Below are positions 1 to 9,595 of a stretch of 64,000 nt of DNA, one piece after another (the stretch's first letter is position 1; each line of letters opens with the position of its first letter). Source of the stretch: Frigidibacter sp037095735 (GTDB taxonomy: Bacteria > Pseudomonadota > Alphaproteobacteria > Rhodobacterales > Rhodobacteraceae); assembly GCF_037095735.1 (NCBI RefSeq), contig NZ_JBAWKD010000001.1:1-64000 (forward strand), given 5' to 3'. The translations under genes and the position numbers were made by a program. The notes under the pieces are model-generated. The model was not told where the DNA came from. It saw nothing but the letters and a program-made list of their open reading frames with translations, and made no database searches.

Positions 1-47
1 ACAGATACAACACCCTCGGCACCGCCGAGATCACTGCCGTGAGCTGA
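1..47 (+). CDS. possible 3' end of an unidentified gene
   Basis: Reading from base 3, fourteen sense codons (ending ...GTAEITAVS) run to a TGA at 45-47. The composition looks coding, but the fragment is too short to assign to a family. It could equally be non-coding sequence at the window edge. The next 190 bases hold only the minus-strand terminator listed below. Confidence 0.25.
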   Translation, partial: RYNTLGTAEITAVS

Positions 48-117
48 AGACCGAGCGGGAAAGGGACAGATCGGCCTTCAGCCGATTAGAGCAACAACGC
101 CGTCATGATGCGATCAC

Positions 118-146
118 GCAAACGAAAAGGCAGCCCACAGGCTGCC
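118..146 (-). terminator. intrinsic terminator of the NDUFS4-like gene
   Basis: GGCAGCC (129-135) pairs with GGCTGCC (140-146) across a four-base loop. Read on the minus strand the stem is followed by TTTTCGTTTG, which fits a rho-independent terminator about 90 bases after the stop of the minus-strand gene at 237-548. The plus-strand side lacks a T run. Confidence 0.6.
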
Positions 147-236
147 CTTGCGTCATCAATCACTTGCGCAAACTATGCCCCCAGCAGGGTCACAACATGC
201 CGCAGCCGGCACCAACTTTGCCCCGAACTACAAGCC

Positions 237-548
237 TCAGTGCGTCCAGGCGCCGCGGCGGTCGGTCGCGAAGTTCTCGCCGTAGCCGCGGGCGCGGACG
301 TTGGCCTTGCGCAGGTTCGGCTCCTGCACCACGACCTCGATCCCGTGCTCGCGCGCATAGTCCTCGGCCGCCTCGCGGGTCTCGAACTTCAGGCGCACCT
401 GGGTCTGGGTGTCGTCGCTCGAGGTCCAGCCCATCAGCGGGTCGATCTCGCGCGCCGAACCTTGCGCGAATTCCAGCACCCAGCCCTTGGTGCGGGCGAC
501 GCCCGATTGCATCGCGGTCTTGGCAGGCTGGTAGATCCGGGCGCGCAT
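237..548 (-). CDS. NDUFS4-like complex I accessory subunit (ETC complex I subunit region)
   Basis: A 103-residue protein matching the NDUFS4/AQDQ-type accessory subunit of NADH:quinone oxidoreductase (the 'ETC complex I subunit conserved region' family), which occurs in mitochondria and alphaproteobacteria. Visible hallmarks are the N-terminal ARIYQPAKTAMQSG stretch, a central W-SS-D-- segment, KFETREAAEDYAREHG, and a C-terminal region rich in Asn/Arg/Gly. The family sits on the peripheral arm of complex I near the NADH module. The ATG at 548-546 has a GAGG Shine-Dalgarno seven bases upstream. It is transcribed divergently from uvrB as a single gene, away from the nuo operon, with its own terminator downstream. 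Confidence 0.88.
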   Translation of the reverse strand: MRARIYQPAKTAMQSGVARTKGWVLEFAQGSAREIDPLMGWTSSDDTQTQVRLKFETREAAEDYAREHGIEVVVQEPNLRKANVRARGYGENFATDRRGAWTH

Positions 549-728
549 GGAATCCTCACCGAGTTCAGAGCGTTGGCCCCTTATCGAAAATGATTGCCCC
601 GCACGCAAGCCCCTCCGGGCCTCGCCGGGCCCCGGGACGGGGCTTGAACCGGAACAAAATAAGATCAATTTAGGCAACGGTCGCCTGCCCGACCGCCCTG
701 CCCGCCCCTCCGCCGCCGAAGGTGCCCG

Positions 729-2912
<2,184 letters not shown>

Positions 2913-3002
2913 GGCCCGCCGCACCGCCGCGCCATAGCCCGCGGGCGATCCGCGCCGAACGTCCGACAGAGTTTTTTCGACCCGTTGCACCGGGGGAACA
3001 GG

Positions 3003-3700
3003 ATGTATCGCGCGTTCCGACCACGGGCGCGCGCCCACTGGCGGCCTCGCCCAGCTTTGCCATCCCCCAGACCTTCACCGACGAAGCCGCGTGGCGGGTC
3101 GCGCCGGGCGGTGTCTACGGCTTCGAGGATTTCGACCCCATCACCGCCACGACCGAGGTCTTCAGCCTGCCCGCGCTGGGCCTGGCCTTCGACCCGCTCG
3201 ACGACGGCACCCAGCCGACGGTGCAGCCCTACGCCTCGACCGGTGGCGTCGTCCGCTCGGGGCCCCACAACCTGCTCAACGATGCCGATGACAGCCTGCC
3301 CGCGCGCGGCCCGATCACCGTGCGCCCGATCGCGGCGGGTGACTACATCTTCGGCCTCGGCATGTTCAACGTCGGCGGCGACGACACGCTCAGGCTCAGC
3401 TTCTACACTGCCGGCGGCGACCTGATCACCTCGGTCGTCTCGGCCGCGGCCTTCGGCTTCTTCGGCATCGTCGACGATACCGGCGCCGCCTATGCCACCG
3501 TCGATTTCGTCGGCGGCAACGGCTATGCGCCGACCGACGACTGGCAGGCTGCCACCCGCACCACCTTCATCCCCGAACCGCCGATCGCCCCGGTGCCGCT
3601 GCCGGCGGGGCTGCCGCTGCTGGCGGCCGGGCTCGGGGCCCTCGGCGCGCTGCGCCTGCGCCGGCAGGCGAACTCCTTGCCGGGGCCGAAATCATCGTAA
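3003..3700 (+). CDS. VPLPA-CTERM sorting-domain protein with an apparent frameshift in its signal peptide
   Basis: The frame ending in TAA at 3698-3700 encodes a Gly/Asp-rich secreted-type domain. It begins near SFAIPQTFTDEAAW, contains GFEDFD, and ends with VPLPAGLPLLAAGLGALGALRLRRQ, a classic VPLPA-CTERM signal (VPLPA, transmembrane helix, basic tail). Such proteins are anchored or processed by an exosortase/archaeosortase-type enzyme (exosortase D is thought to be the partner of this tail). None is encoded here. The Shine-Dalgarno-preceded ATG at 3003 is in a different frame from the body, and no frame gives a hydrophobic signal-peptide core between 3003 and 3047. Either a short deletion has damaged the gene or the sequence has an error. 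The first in-frame start-like codon, GTG 3221, would remove the export signal. Confidence 0.7.
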
Positions 3701-3760
3701 ACGAGTGATTAACGACTTCGCGTCAGGCTGAGCGTCAGGGCAACGGGGGAAGGACCAGCC

Positions 3761-4507
3761 ATGACGTCACGACCGGCGCGCATCCGCCTGCGGGCGGCGG
3801 GGCTCTGTGCCCTGCCGTTCGCGCTTCTCGCGGCAGACCCGGCCGCCGCCGGGCCCTGGCCCCGCGACAAGGGGGCCACCTTCCTGTCCTTCGGGCAGGA
3901 ACGCTCGTCGCTCGGCGACTGGACCAGCCTCTACGCGGAATACGGGCTGACCGAGGGGCTCACGCTCGGCCTCGACGCCGGCCGCTCGGACAGCGGCGAC
4001 GGGATCGCGATCCTGTTCCTGCAAAGCGCGCTCGGGCCGCAGACCGGGCGTCACCGCTTCACCGCCTCGCTCGGCATCGGCGCCAGCCGCAGCGAGGGGC
4101 GCAGCACGCCGATGATGCAGGGCGCGGGGTCCTGGGGCATGGGCTTCGACACCGGCCTCGGGCCCGGCTGGCTGGCCGTCGACAGCAAGATCCGCCTGCT
4201 GCCCGGCGAAGGCGAGCCGGTGGTGATCTCGCAAAGCGCCTCGATGCAGCAGATGATCACCCCCGTCACGCTGGTCACCGCGATGAAGACCGACGTCACC
4301 TTCGGCATCGCCACCGCCGGCGGACGGCGGCTGTGGATCGCGCAGCTGCAGCTTGACGACAGCTCGGCCACGCCGCTGAACGCCCGGCTTGCCGCCAGCC
4401 TCGTGCAGGACCTGCCCGGCCCGCTGAAGGCCGAGATCGGCCTCATCACCCCGCTCGAGGGCGAGGGCGAAACCGCGCTGAAGATCGGCCTCTGGATCGA
4501 GTTCTAG
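3761..4507 (+). CDS. secreted/outer-membrane barrel-like hypothetical protein
   Basis: A 248-residue protein with a Sec signal peptide (Arg-rich start, LCALPFALLAADPAAA, cleavage probably before GPWPR). The mature part is alternating polar/hydrophobic with many Gly residues (LYAEYGLTEGLTLGLDAG, HRFTASLGIGASRSEG, KIGLWIEF) and ends on Phe, typical of outer-membrane beta-barrels. I do not recognise a named family. It starts 60 bp after the VPLPA-CTERM gene and precedes an EF-hand gene in the same direction, so the three may form a surface-protein group. A GGGGAAGGA Shine-Dalgarno precedes the ATG. Confidence 0.7.
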   Translation: MTSRPARIRLRAAGLCALPFALLAADPAAAGPWPRDKGATFLSFGQERSSLGDWTSLYAEYGLTEGLTLGLDAGRSDSGDGIAILFLQSALGPQTGRHRFTASLGIGASRSEGRSTPMMQGAGSWGMGFDTGLGPGWLAVDSKIRLLPGEGEPVVISQSASMQQMITPVTLVTAMKTDVTFGIATAGGRRLWIAQLQLDDSSATPLNARLAASLVQDLPGPLKAEIGLITPLEGEGETALKIGLWIEF

Positions 4508-4582
4508 GCGCAACGCTTCGCTAACCCCGCCGCGCGAGACTGGCCGAAACCCCTGCCCGAACCCCCTGCCGGAGATCACGGG

Positions 4583-4972
4583 ATGATCCTGCACAGCGCC
4601 CTGCCCCTCCCTAAAGCCCAGCCCCTCGGCCGCGCCGACAGCGCCGGCTTCACCGCCCGCCTGATGGCCCGCGACGACGCCGACCGCGACGGCCGCCTGT
4701 CGCGGCCCGAGGCCGGGGCCATCCCGATGGCAGAGCGCCTACTGCAGGATTTCGCGGCGACCGATGCCGACGGTGACGGTCACCTCACCGTGGCCGAATT
4801 CCGCAGCTTCGCCGACAGCCTGCCGCCCGGCACGCTCGAGGAGCCCGACGCCTCCCGCCGCCGCGCCGAGGCCTTCGCGGCCGCGCTGGACGCCGCCCGC
4901 CGCGCCGGCGCCGGGGCCGGCCTCACGGCACCGGAAGCCAAGACGCAGGAAGGGGCCACGCCCCCGGCGTGA
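4583..4972 (+). CDS. EF-hand calcium-binding protein
   Basis: A 129-residue protein with two canonical EF-hand loops: residues 32-43 (D-A-D-R-D-G...E) and 61-72 (D-A-D-G-D-G...E). Both have Asp at loop positions 1, 3 and 5, Gly at 6 and Glu at 12, so calcium binding is likely. The C-terminal third is a low-complexity Ala/Arg/Glu helix. No signal peptide is apparent at the chosen start, so it may be cytoplasmic; bacterial calerythrin/calmodulin-like and cell-surface examples both exist. The partner is unknown. It follows the barrel-like gene by 75 bp. Confidence 0.8.
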   Translation: MILHSALPLPKAQPLGRADSAGFTARLMARDDADRDGRLSRPEAGAIPMAERLLQDFAATDADGDGHLTVAEFRSFADSLPPGTLEEPDASRRRAEAFAAALDAARRAGAGAGLTAPEAKTQEGATPPA

Positions 4973-4987
4973 CCGGCGCGCGCGCGC

Positions 4988-5260
4988 TCAGCGGAAGATC
5001 AGCGCCCCCAGCGCCAGCAGCACCGCCGCGCCGACCAGTGCCGCGACCACGATCGCCACCACCCCGGCCGCCGCCACCACCGTCACTCCGGCCAGCGCCA
5101 GGATCACCGGCAGCACCACCGCCCCCACCACGCCCAGGGCCATGAACTTCGCCCGCGACCCGCCGGTCACCAGGCTCGCGAACCAGCCCGCCAGCAGCCC
5201 GATCACCGCCAGCAGCCCGAAGACCGTCCAGCCGAAAGCCTGAAGAACTCCGCCGTCCAT
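4988..5260 (-). CDS. small membrane protein, possibly GlsB/YeaQ/YmgE-like
   Basis: A 90-residue protein made of hydrophobic segments: FGWTVFGLLAVIGLLAGWFASLVTGG, then FMALGVVGAVVLPVILALAGV, then an Ala/Val-rich helix ending in LGALIFR. The GW-GLLAGW-AS---GG pattern resembles GlsB/YeaQ/YmgE (transglycosylase-associated) envelope-stress proteins, but the third segment is unusual and the assignment is tentative. I chose the ATG at 5260 because GAGG lies five bases upstream; an in-frame ATG at 5275 lacks a good site. It is convergent with the EF-hand gene (15 bp between stops). Confidence 0.6.
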   Translation of the reverse strand: MDGGVLQAFGWTVFGLLAVIGLLAGWFASLVTGGSRAKFMALGVVGAVVLPVILALAGVTVVAAAGVVAIVVAALVGAAVLLALGALIFR

Positions 5261-5351
5261 ACCAACCTCGCTCATTCGTGCACGGCGCCCCACTGGCGCC
5301 CCCGGTCCGCCCATGCTCCCCTGCGGCCCCGAAAGACCGAGGAGGAACCCG

Positions 5352-5645
5352 ATGACGATCCGCACCCTGCTTGCCCTGCCGGCCCTCGCGCTCATCGCGG
5401 GACCCGCGCTCGCCTCAAGCGACGCGGCATGGGACGAGTTCCGCGACGAGGTCGAAAAGACCTGCGCCGCCCTCGTCACCGACCCGGGCGAGGTTGCGGT
5501 CGAGGTCAATCCCTTCGGCTCGGCCAGCTACGGCGCGGCGCTGGTCACCCTGACCACGCCACAGGGCAGCGACAGGATGATCTGCGTCTTCGACAAGCAG
5601 ACGAAGGCCGCCGAGCTGACCGCGCCCTTCCCGCCCACAGAATGA
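5352..5645 (+). CDS. small exported protein of unknown function
   Basis: A 97-residue protein with a strong signal peptide (TIRTLLALPALALIAGPALA|SS) and a mature part of about 75 residues containing two Cys (EKTCAALV and MICVFDKQ) that could form a disulfide in the periplasm. A perfect GGAGG lies seven bases before the ATG. No family recognised. Monocistronic: a divergent small membrane gene lies upstream and a convergent ParA-type gene downstream. Confidence 0.75.
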   Translation: MTIRTLLALPALALIAGPALASSDAAWDEFRDEVEKTCAALVTDPGEVAVEVNPFGSASYGAALVTLTTPQGSDRMICVFDKQTKAAELTAPFPPTE

Positions 5646-5693
5646 GCGCAGAGTGAGCGCGGGCAAGCCGGCCCCAACGCAGAAAGGGCGGCG

Positions 5694-6323
5694 CTACAGA
5701 AGCGCCGCCACCTCGGCCGCCAGCGCCTCGACCTCGTCGGCGGCCGGGCCGCGCCGGCCCACCTCCTGCACGCCCAGCCCCTCGCCCAGGCTTTCGGCAT
5801 AGGCGACCCGGTAGGCCAGCCGCGTGTCGGCCAGCTCGGCCGACAGATCCCGCGCTGCCAGCGCCACCTCTTCCGCCAGCCGGGTGCCGGCCTTGGCGCG
5901 ATTGAGGACGACCGTCGCGCGCTTGCCCTCGCGCCCGGCCAGATCCAGCACCCCCTCGGTCGCCCAGAGATCGACGTGGCTCGACGCCACCGGGATCAGC
6001 ACCAGATCCGCCTCGCGCAGCGCCGGGCGCAGATCGGCATCCACCTTCGGCGGCGTGTCGATGATCACGTAATCCACGTCGCGCTTCAGCTTCTCGCATT
6101 CATAGGCCACGCCCCAGGCCGAAGAGGTCGAGAATTCCAGCCCCGCATCCCCCAGCCGTTCGCGTCGCGTCATGAACCAGCGCCCGAGGCTGCCCTGCGG
6201 ATCGGTGTCCAGCACCGCCACCTTCCGCCCCGCCCGCACGAAGGCCACCGCGAGGTTCACCGCGATCGTGGTCTTCCCGCTGCCGCCCTTCTGCTGGGCG
6301 ACCGCAATCACCTTTCCGGCCAT
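5694..6323 (-). CDS. orphan ParA/MinD-family ATPase
   Basis: A 209-residue ParA-type ATPase. A deviant Walker A, KGGSGKTT with the signature first Lys, is at about 12-19; DTDPQGS (Walker A') follows near 40; and IIDTPPK (Walker B) lies near 96. At 209 residues it is the short class without an N-terminal DNA-binding domain, as in orphan ParA-like positioning proteins (MipZ/PpfA/McdA-type cargo). No ParB, parS or chemoreceptor gene is adjacent, so the cargo is unknown. Its neighbour downstream is convergent and opgC (upstream on the same strand) ends 58 bp before its start. Confidence 0.85.
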   Translation of the reverse strand: MAGKVIAVAQQKGGSGKTTIAVNLAVAFVRAGRKVAVLDTDPQGSLGRWFMTRRERLGDAGLEFSTSSAWGVAYECEKLKRDVDYVIIDTPPKVDADLRPALREADLVLIPVASSHVDLWATEGVLDLAGREGKRATVVLNRAKAGTRLAEEVALAARDLSAELADTRLAYRVAYAESLGEGLGVQEVGRRGPAADEVEALAAEVAALL

Positions 6324-6381
6324 GCGCCCCCTCCGTACCGCGCTTGCTGCGCTGCAGCCTAGGCAGGTTTCAACCGGAACG

Positions 6382-7602
6382 TCAGCGATTCGCGTGGGCG
6401 AGCAGGCTTTCGCGGGCCCGCGCCGCCCGACGGCGGCTGGCCGAGCTCTCCTTGATCCGCGCCACCAGGTACTGGATCCCCAGCCCGGCGACGACCACGG
6501 CGGTGTCGAGGTCGAGCCCGTCGATCCCGATCATCCGCGCCCGCTCCTTCACCACCTGCCCGGCGAAGGCCAGGATGGTGCCCAGCGCGAAGATTACCAG
6601 ACCGTGGCGGCCCAGCGTCTGGAACGGCCCCGCCCAGCGGCTGGCGCAGGCGCGGGTGACGATGGGCAGGCTGGCCAGCAGATAGGCCAGCGCCAGGAAG
6701 TGCAGCAGCCGCGGGCCGGACACGAAGGTCTTGTCATAATCGAACAGGAAGGTCGGTGCGCGGCTGTCGCGGATCGCGAACATGATGGAATTCAGATATT
6801 CGCCCAAGGCCGGCCATTTCGCCCAGACCAGGATGAAGACCACCACCGCCGCGGCCGCGATCACCCGGGCCCGCGTCGCGCGCACGAAGGCGCGGCCGTC
6901 GCGGGCGGCAAGTCCGGTCAGCAGGCCCAGCGTGAACAGAAGCTGCCAAGAGGGCGGGTTGAAGAACCAGATCGACTCGGTGGGCCAGGTCGGCATCGCC
7001 CAGCGGTTCATCCCCGCCACCAGCCAGACCGCCACCGACAGCACCAGCAGCCCCACCGGCGCCCGTCGCCCGACGTAAAGCAGCGCCGGCGTCAGCATCA
7101 GCAGCACCGCATAGATCGGCAGGATGTTCATGTAGCCCAGCTGATGCGACAGCGTCGCCAGCCCGATCCAGGCCCTCAGCGGGTCCTCGATCACCGGCGC
7201 CACGTTGTTTTCCGCGATCAGCCGGTCGGTCCCCAGCCACAGCGCCCCCGCGGCCGAGATGCCAAGCGCGATCACCGTGCAGGCCAGATGCACCAGATAC
7301 AGCGTCCAGGCCCGGCGCCAGGGCCGCTTGACCGCCTCCCAGGTGAAGCCCGCGGCAAAGCGCGGCCCATAGGCCAGCGCCGCCGCGATCCCCGACATGA
7401 AGACGAAGCCCTCTGCCGCGTCCGAAAAGCCGAAGTTGCGGTTGGTCAGCGCCTCGTAGGCATTGCCGGGCACATGGTTGATGAAGATCATCACCAGCGC
7501 GAGGCCGCGCAGCACGTCCAGCCGCGGATCGCGCCGCGACGGCGCGGGGGTCGCCCGCGCCGCAACCCGTCCCGGCTGCGACGCGGGGCTTTGCTCAGGC
7601 AT
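6382..7602 (-). CDS. opgC: OpgC, succinyl transferase of osmoregulated periplasmic glucans
   Basis: A 406-residue polytopic membrane protein of the OpgC/acyltransferase-3-like family. It has an RLDVLRGLALVMIFINHVPGN signature near residue 30 and about ten transmembrane segments after a Pro/Ala/Arg-rich cytoplasmic leader. In R. sphaeroides OpgC succinylates the glucan backbone and is the last gene of opgGIHC. Here it is also last, and its ATG overlaps the opgH stop by eight bases (ATGCCTGA), which indicates coupled translation. Confidence 0.9.
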   Translation of the reverse strand: MPEQSPASQPGRVAARATPAPSRRDPRLDVLRGLALVMIFINHVPGNAYEALTNRNFGFSDAAEGFVFMSGIAAALAYGPRFAAGFTWEAVKRPWRRAWTLYLVHLACTVIALGISAAGALWLGTDRLIAENNVAPVIEDPLRAWIGLATLSHQLGYMNILPIYAVLLMLTPALLYVGRRAPVGLLVLSVAVWLVAGMNRWAMPTWPTESIWFFNPPSWQLLFTLGLLTGLAARDGRAFVRATRARVIAAAAVVVFILVWAKWPALGEYLNSIMFAIRDSRAPTFLFDYDKTFVSGPRLLHFLALAYLLASLPIVTRACASRWAGPFQTLGRHGLVIFALGTILAFAGQVVKERARMIGIDGLDLDTAVVVAGLGIQYLVARIKESSASRRRAARARESLLAHANR

Positions 7603-9415
7603 GGGCCAGCACGGGCTCTGCGACCGGGACCGGGGCCTGCGGCTCGCTCCAGCTGGCGATGACATGCTTCCAGGCCAGGATCACCGGGCTCGGCGCGATC
7701 TCGGTCGGCACGGTGAACAGCTTGTAGGCACCGAAGGCGGGCTCGCCCGACTTTTTCGACGACCAAGAGATGATCTGCGGCGCGAACAGCATCGGCAGCC
7801 CCACCGGCAGCAGCCAGGCGACCAGCGGCGGCGTCAGCCACCAGACGAAGATCAGCCCGGCAAGACCGGTGAAGGCGATCCACTTGCTGGCGGCCCAGGC
7901 CTCTTGGATGCCCAGCGTGCCGTCGCCGCGGTTGTTCGTGGGCCAGCCCGAGTCGAGCCCGAACAGCACCTGCATGACCGAGCGGGTCTGGAACATCAGC
8001 ATCACCGGCGCGATCACGCTGGAGAACAGCAGCTCGACGATGGTCGAGCGCAGCGCCGTCGCCCCGCCGCCGAAGCCGCGCGCCCGCCCGCTTTGCCCGG
8101 CCTGGATGCCGATCATCAGCTTGGGCAGGAACAGCAGCCCGAAGATGCCGATCGCCAGTTCCACCGCCTTCGCCGCGTCATTGTGCGGGAAGATCGGGAA
8201 CAGCTGGTCATAGGGGTTCGGGAAGTAGTCGGGCCGCGGCGCCAGCACGATCGCCGCGATCGAGGCGGCGATGAAGCCCAGCCAGAACAGCGGCGCAATA
8301 TAGGCGAGGATGCCCTGGATGAAGACGAACCGGCTCCAGGGTTTCAGCCCCGGCGCCATCACCAGCCGCGAATGCTGCAGGTTGCCCTGGCACCAGCGGC
8401 GGTCGCGTTTCGCATGATCGACGATGTTCTCGGGGCCTTCCTCGAACGAGCCTTCCAGATCCTCGTCCAGCCGTACCGTCCAGCCGGCGCGGGCCAACAG
8501 CGCCGCCTCGACATAGTCGTGGCTCAGGATGTGGCCGCCGAAGGGCGGCTCGCCCGCCAGCACCGGCAGCCCGCAGCTTTCGACGAAGGCGCGCACCCGC
8601 ACCATCGCGTTGTGGCCCCAGAACGGACCCGTGCGGCCCTGCATCACGCCAAGCCCCTGCGCGAAGGCCGGCGAGAAGAACGAGGCCGAAAACTGCATGG
8701 CCCGGCCGAAGCGGCTTTCCGCCTCGATCACCTTGGGCAGCGACTGCAGCAGGCCCATCCGCGGATCGGCCTCGACCCGGCGCGCCATCTCGAGGATCGT
8801 CGCGCCTTCCATCAGGCTGTCGGCGTCAAGGATCAGGGCGTAATCATAGGCCCCACCCGAGCGCTGGAAGAAGTCCTCGATGTTGCCGGCCTTCTTGCCG
8901 GGGTTCGAGGCGCGGCGGCGGTAGAACATCCGTCCCTCGGCGCCGCGCTCCTTCACCAGCCGCAGGAACCAGGCGCGCTCCTGCGCGGCCACGTCCTCCT
9001 TGCGGGTGTCCGACAGCACCGCGAAGTGGAACCTGTCCTGCACGCCCAGCGCCGCCAGCGACGCGTCCATCGCCGCGACGCGGGCGAAGACCGTCATCGG
9101 CTCTTCGTTGTAGACGGGGACGAGGATCGCGGTCATCCCCTGCACCGCCGGGCCTTCGCCGCGCATCCACGCCGGCTGCTCGGCCGGCGTGCGCAGGAAG
9201 GCAAGGCCGATCAGGCCTTGGATCGCGCCCCAGGCCAGCCAGAAGGTCGACAGGATGATCAGGGCGGACCGGATCCAGTCCATCGACTGAAGCCCGTCAC
9301 CGGCCCCGTATTGAAGGAACAGGGCGCCGGCCGACAGGCCGATGCCCACCGACAGCAGCAGCGCAACCGTCCGGACCGTCTGCGTGACGGCCAGGCTCAC
9401 CCGTCTCGGCGTCAA
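7595..9415 (-). CDS. opgH: OpgH, glucans biosynthesis glucosyltransferase
   Basis: A 606-residue inner-membrane family 2 glucosyltransferase that polymerises UDP-glucose into the beta-1,2-linked periplasmic glucan backbone. Two transmembrane helices precede the catalytic domain, with VPVYNEE near 100, DADS at 197-200, LSHDYVEAALL near 300, and the processive-enzyme motif RRW (in DRRWCQGN) at 339-341; several helices follow. It is shorter than E. coli MdoH (847) because the N-terminal cytoplasmic arm is missing. The start is TTG at 9415-9413, since a TGA lies two codons upstream in frame (the opgI stop); GTG at 9400 is the alternative. See the finding on opgI and opgH sharing a frame. Confidence 0.92.
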   Translation of the reverse strand: MTPRRVSLAVTQTVRTVALLLSVGIGLSAGALFLQYGAGDGLQSMDWIRSALIILSTFWLAWGAIQGLIGLAFLRTPAEQPAWMRGEGPAVQGMTAILVPVYNEEPMTVFARVAAMDASLAALGVQDRFHFAVLSDTRKEDVAAQERAWFLRLVKERGAEGRMFYRRRASNPGKKAGNIEDFFQRSGGAYDYALILDADSLMEGATILEMARRVEADPRMGLLQSLPKVIEAESRFGRAMQFSASFFSPAFAQGLGVMQGRTGPFWGHNAMVRVRAFVESCGLPVLAGEPPFGGHILSHDYVEAALLARAGWTVRLDEDLEGSFEEGPENIVDHAKRDRRWCQGNLQHSRLVMAPGLKPWSRFVFIQGILAYIAPLFWLGFIAASIAAIVLAPRPDYFPNPYDQLFPIFPHNDAAKAVELAIGIFGLLFLPKLMIGIQAGQSGRARGFGGGATALRSTIVELLFSSVIAPVMLMFQTRSVMQVLFGLDSGWPTNNRGDGTLGIQEAWAASKWIAFTGLAGLIFVWWLTPPLVAWLLPVGLPMLFAPQIISWSSKKSGEPAFGAYKLFTVPTEIAPSPVILAWKHVIASWSEPQAPVPVAEPVLAHA

Positions 9416-9418
9416 GTG

Positions 9419-9595
9419 TCAGTTCCCGGCCTTGCCGACCCGCGCACCACCGAACAGGCCCGCCAGGCGCGCCACCAGCGTGTGCTGACGCTCCAGCACC
9501 TGCCGCGGCATCACCATCGGCGCTGCGGGCAGAGCGAACAGGCTCTCCCCCACGAGATCGGCTTCGGACTTCACAATGTCACCTTCAACGGTCAT
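9419..9595 (-). CDS. opgI: OpgI, small gene between opgG and opgH
   Basis: A 58-residue ORF at the position of opgI in the described R. sphaeroides opgGIHC operon. Its ATG (9595) overlaps the opgG TGA as ATGA. The product has no transmembrane segment and includes ALPAAPMVMPRQVLERQH and a Gly/Ala-rich end. Its TGA is only one codon (CAC) before the opgH TTG and is in the same frame, so opgI plus opgH would form one continuous protein if the stop were suppressed. The function of OpgI is not established to my knowledge. It may correspond to the cytoplasmic N-terminal arm present in longer OpgH proteins. Confidence 0.7.
   Translation of the reverse strand: MTVEGDIVKSEADLVGESLFALPAAPMVMPRQVLERQHTLVARLAGLFGGARVGKAGN

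Noticed and set aside
590..728. LexA/SOS operator upstream of uvrB
   Set aside because: No GTTC-N7-GTTC box; the nearby GAAC pair (645-654) is spaced by only two bases.
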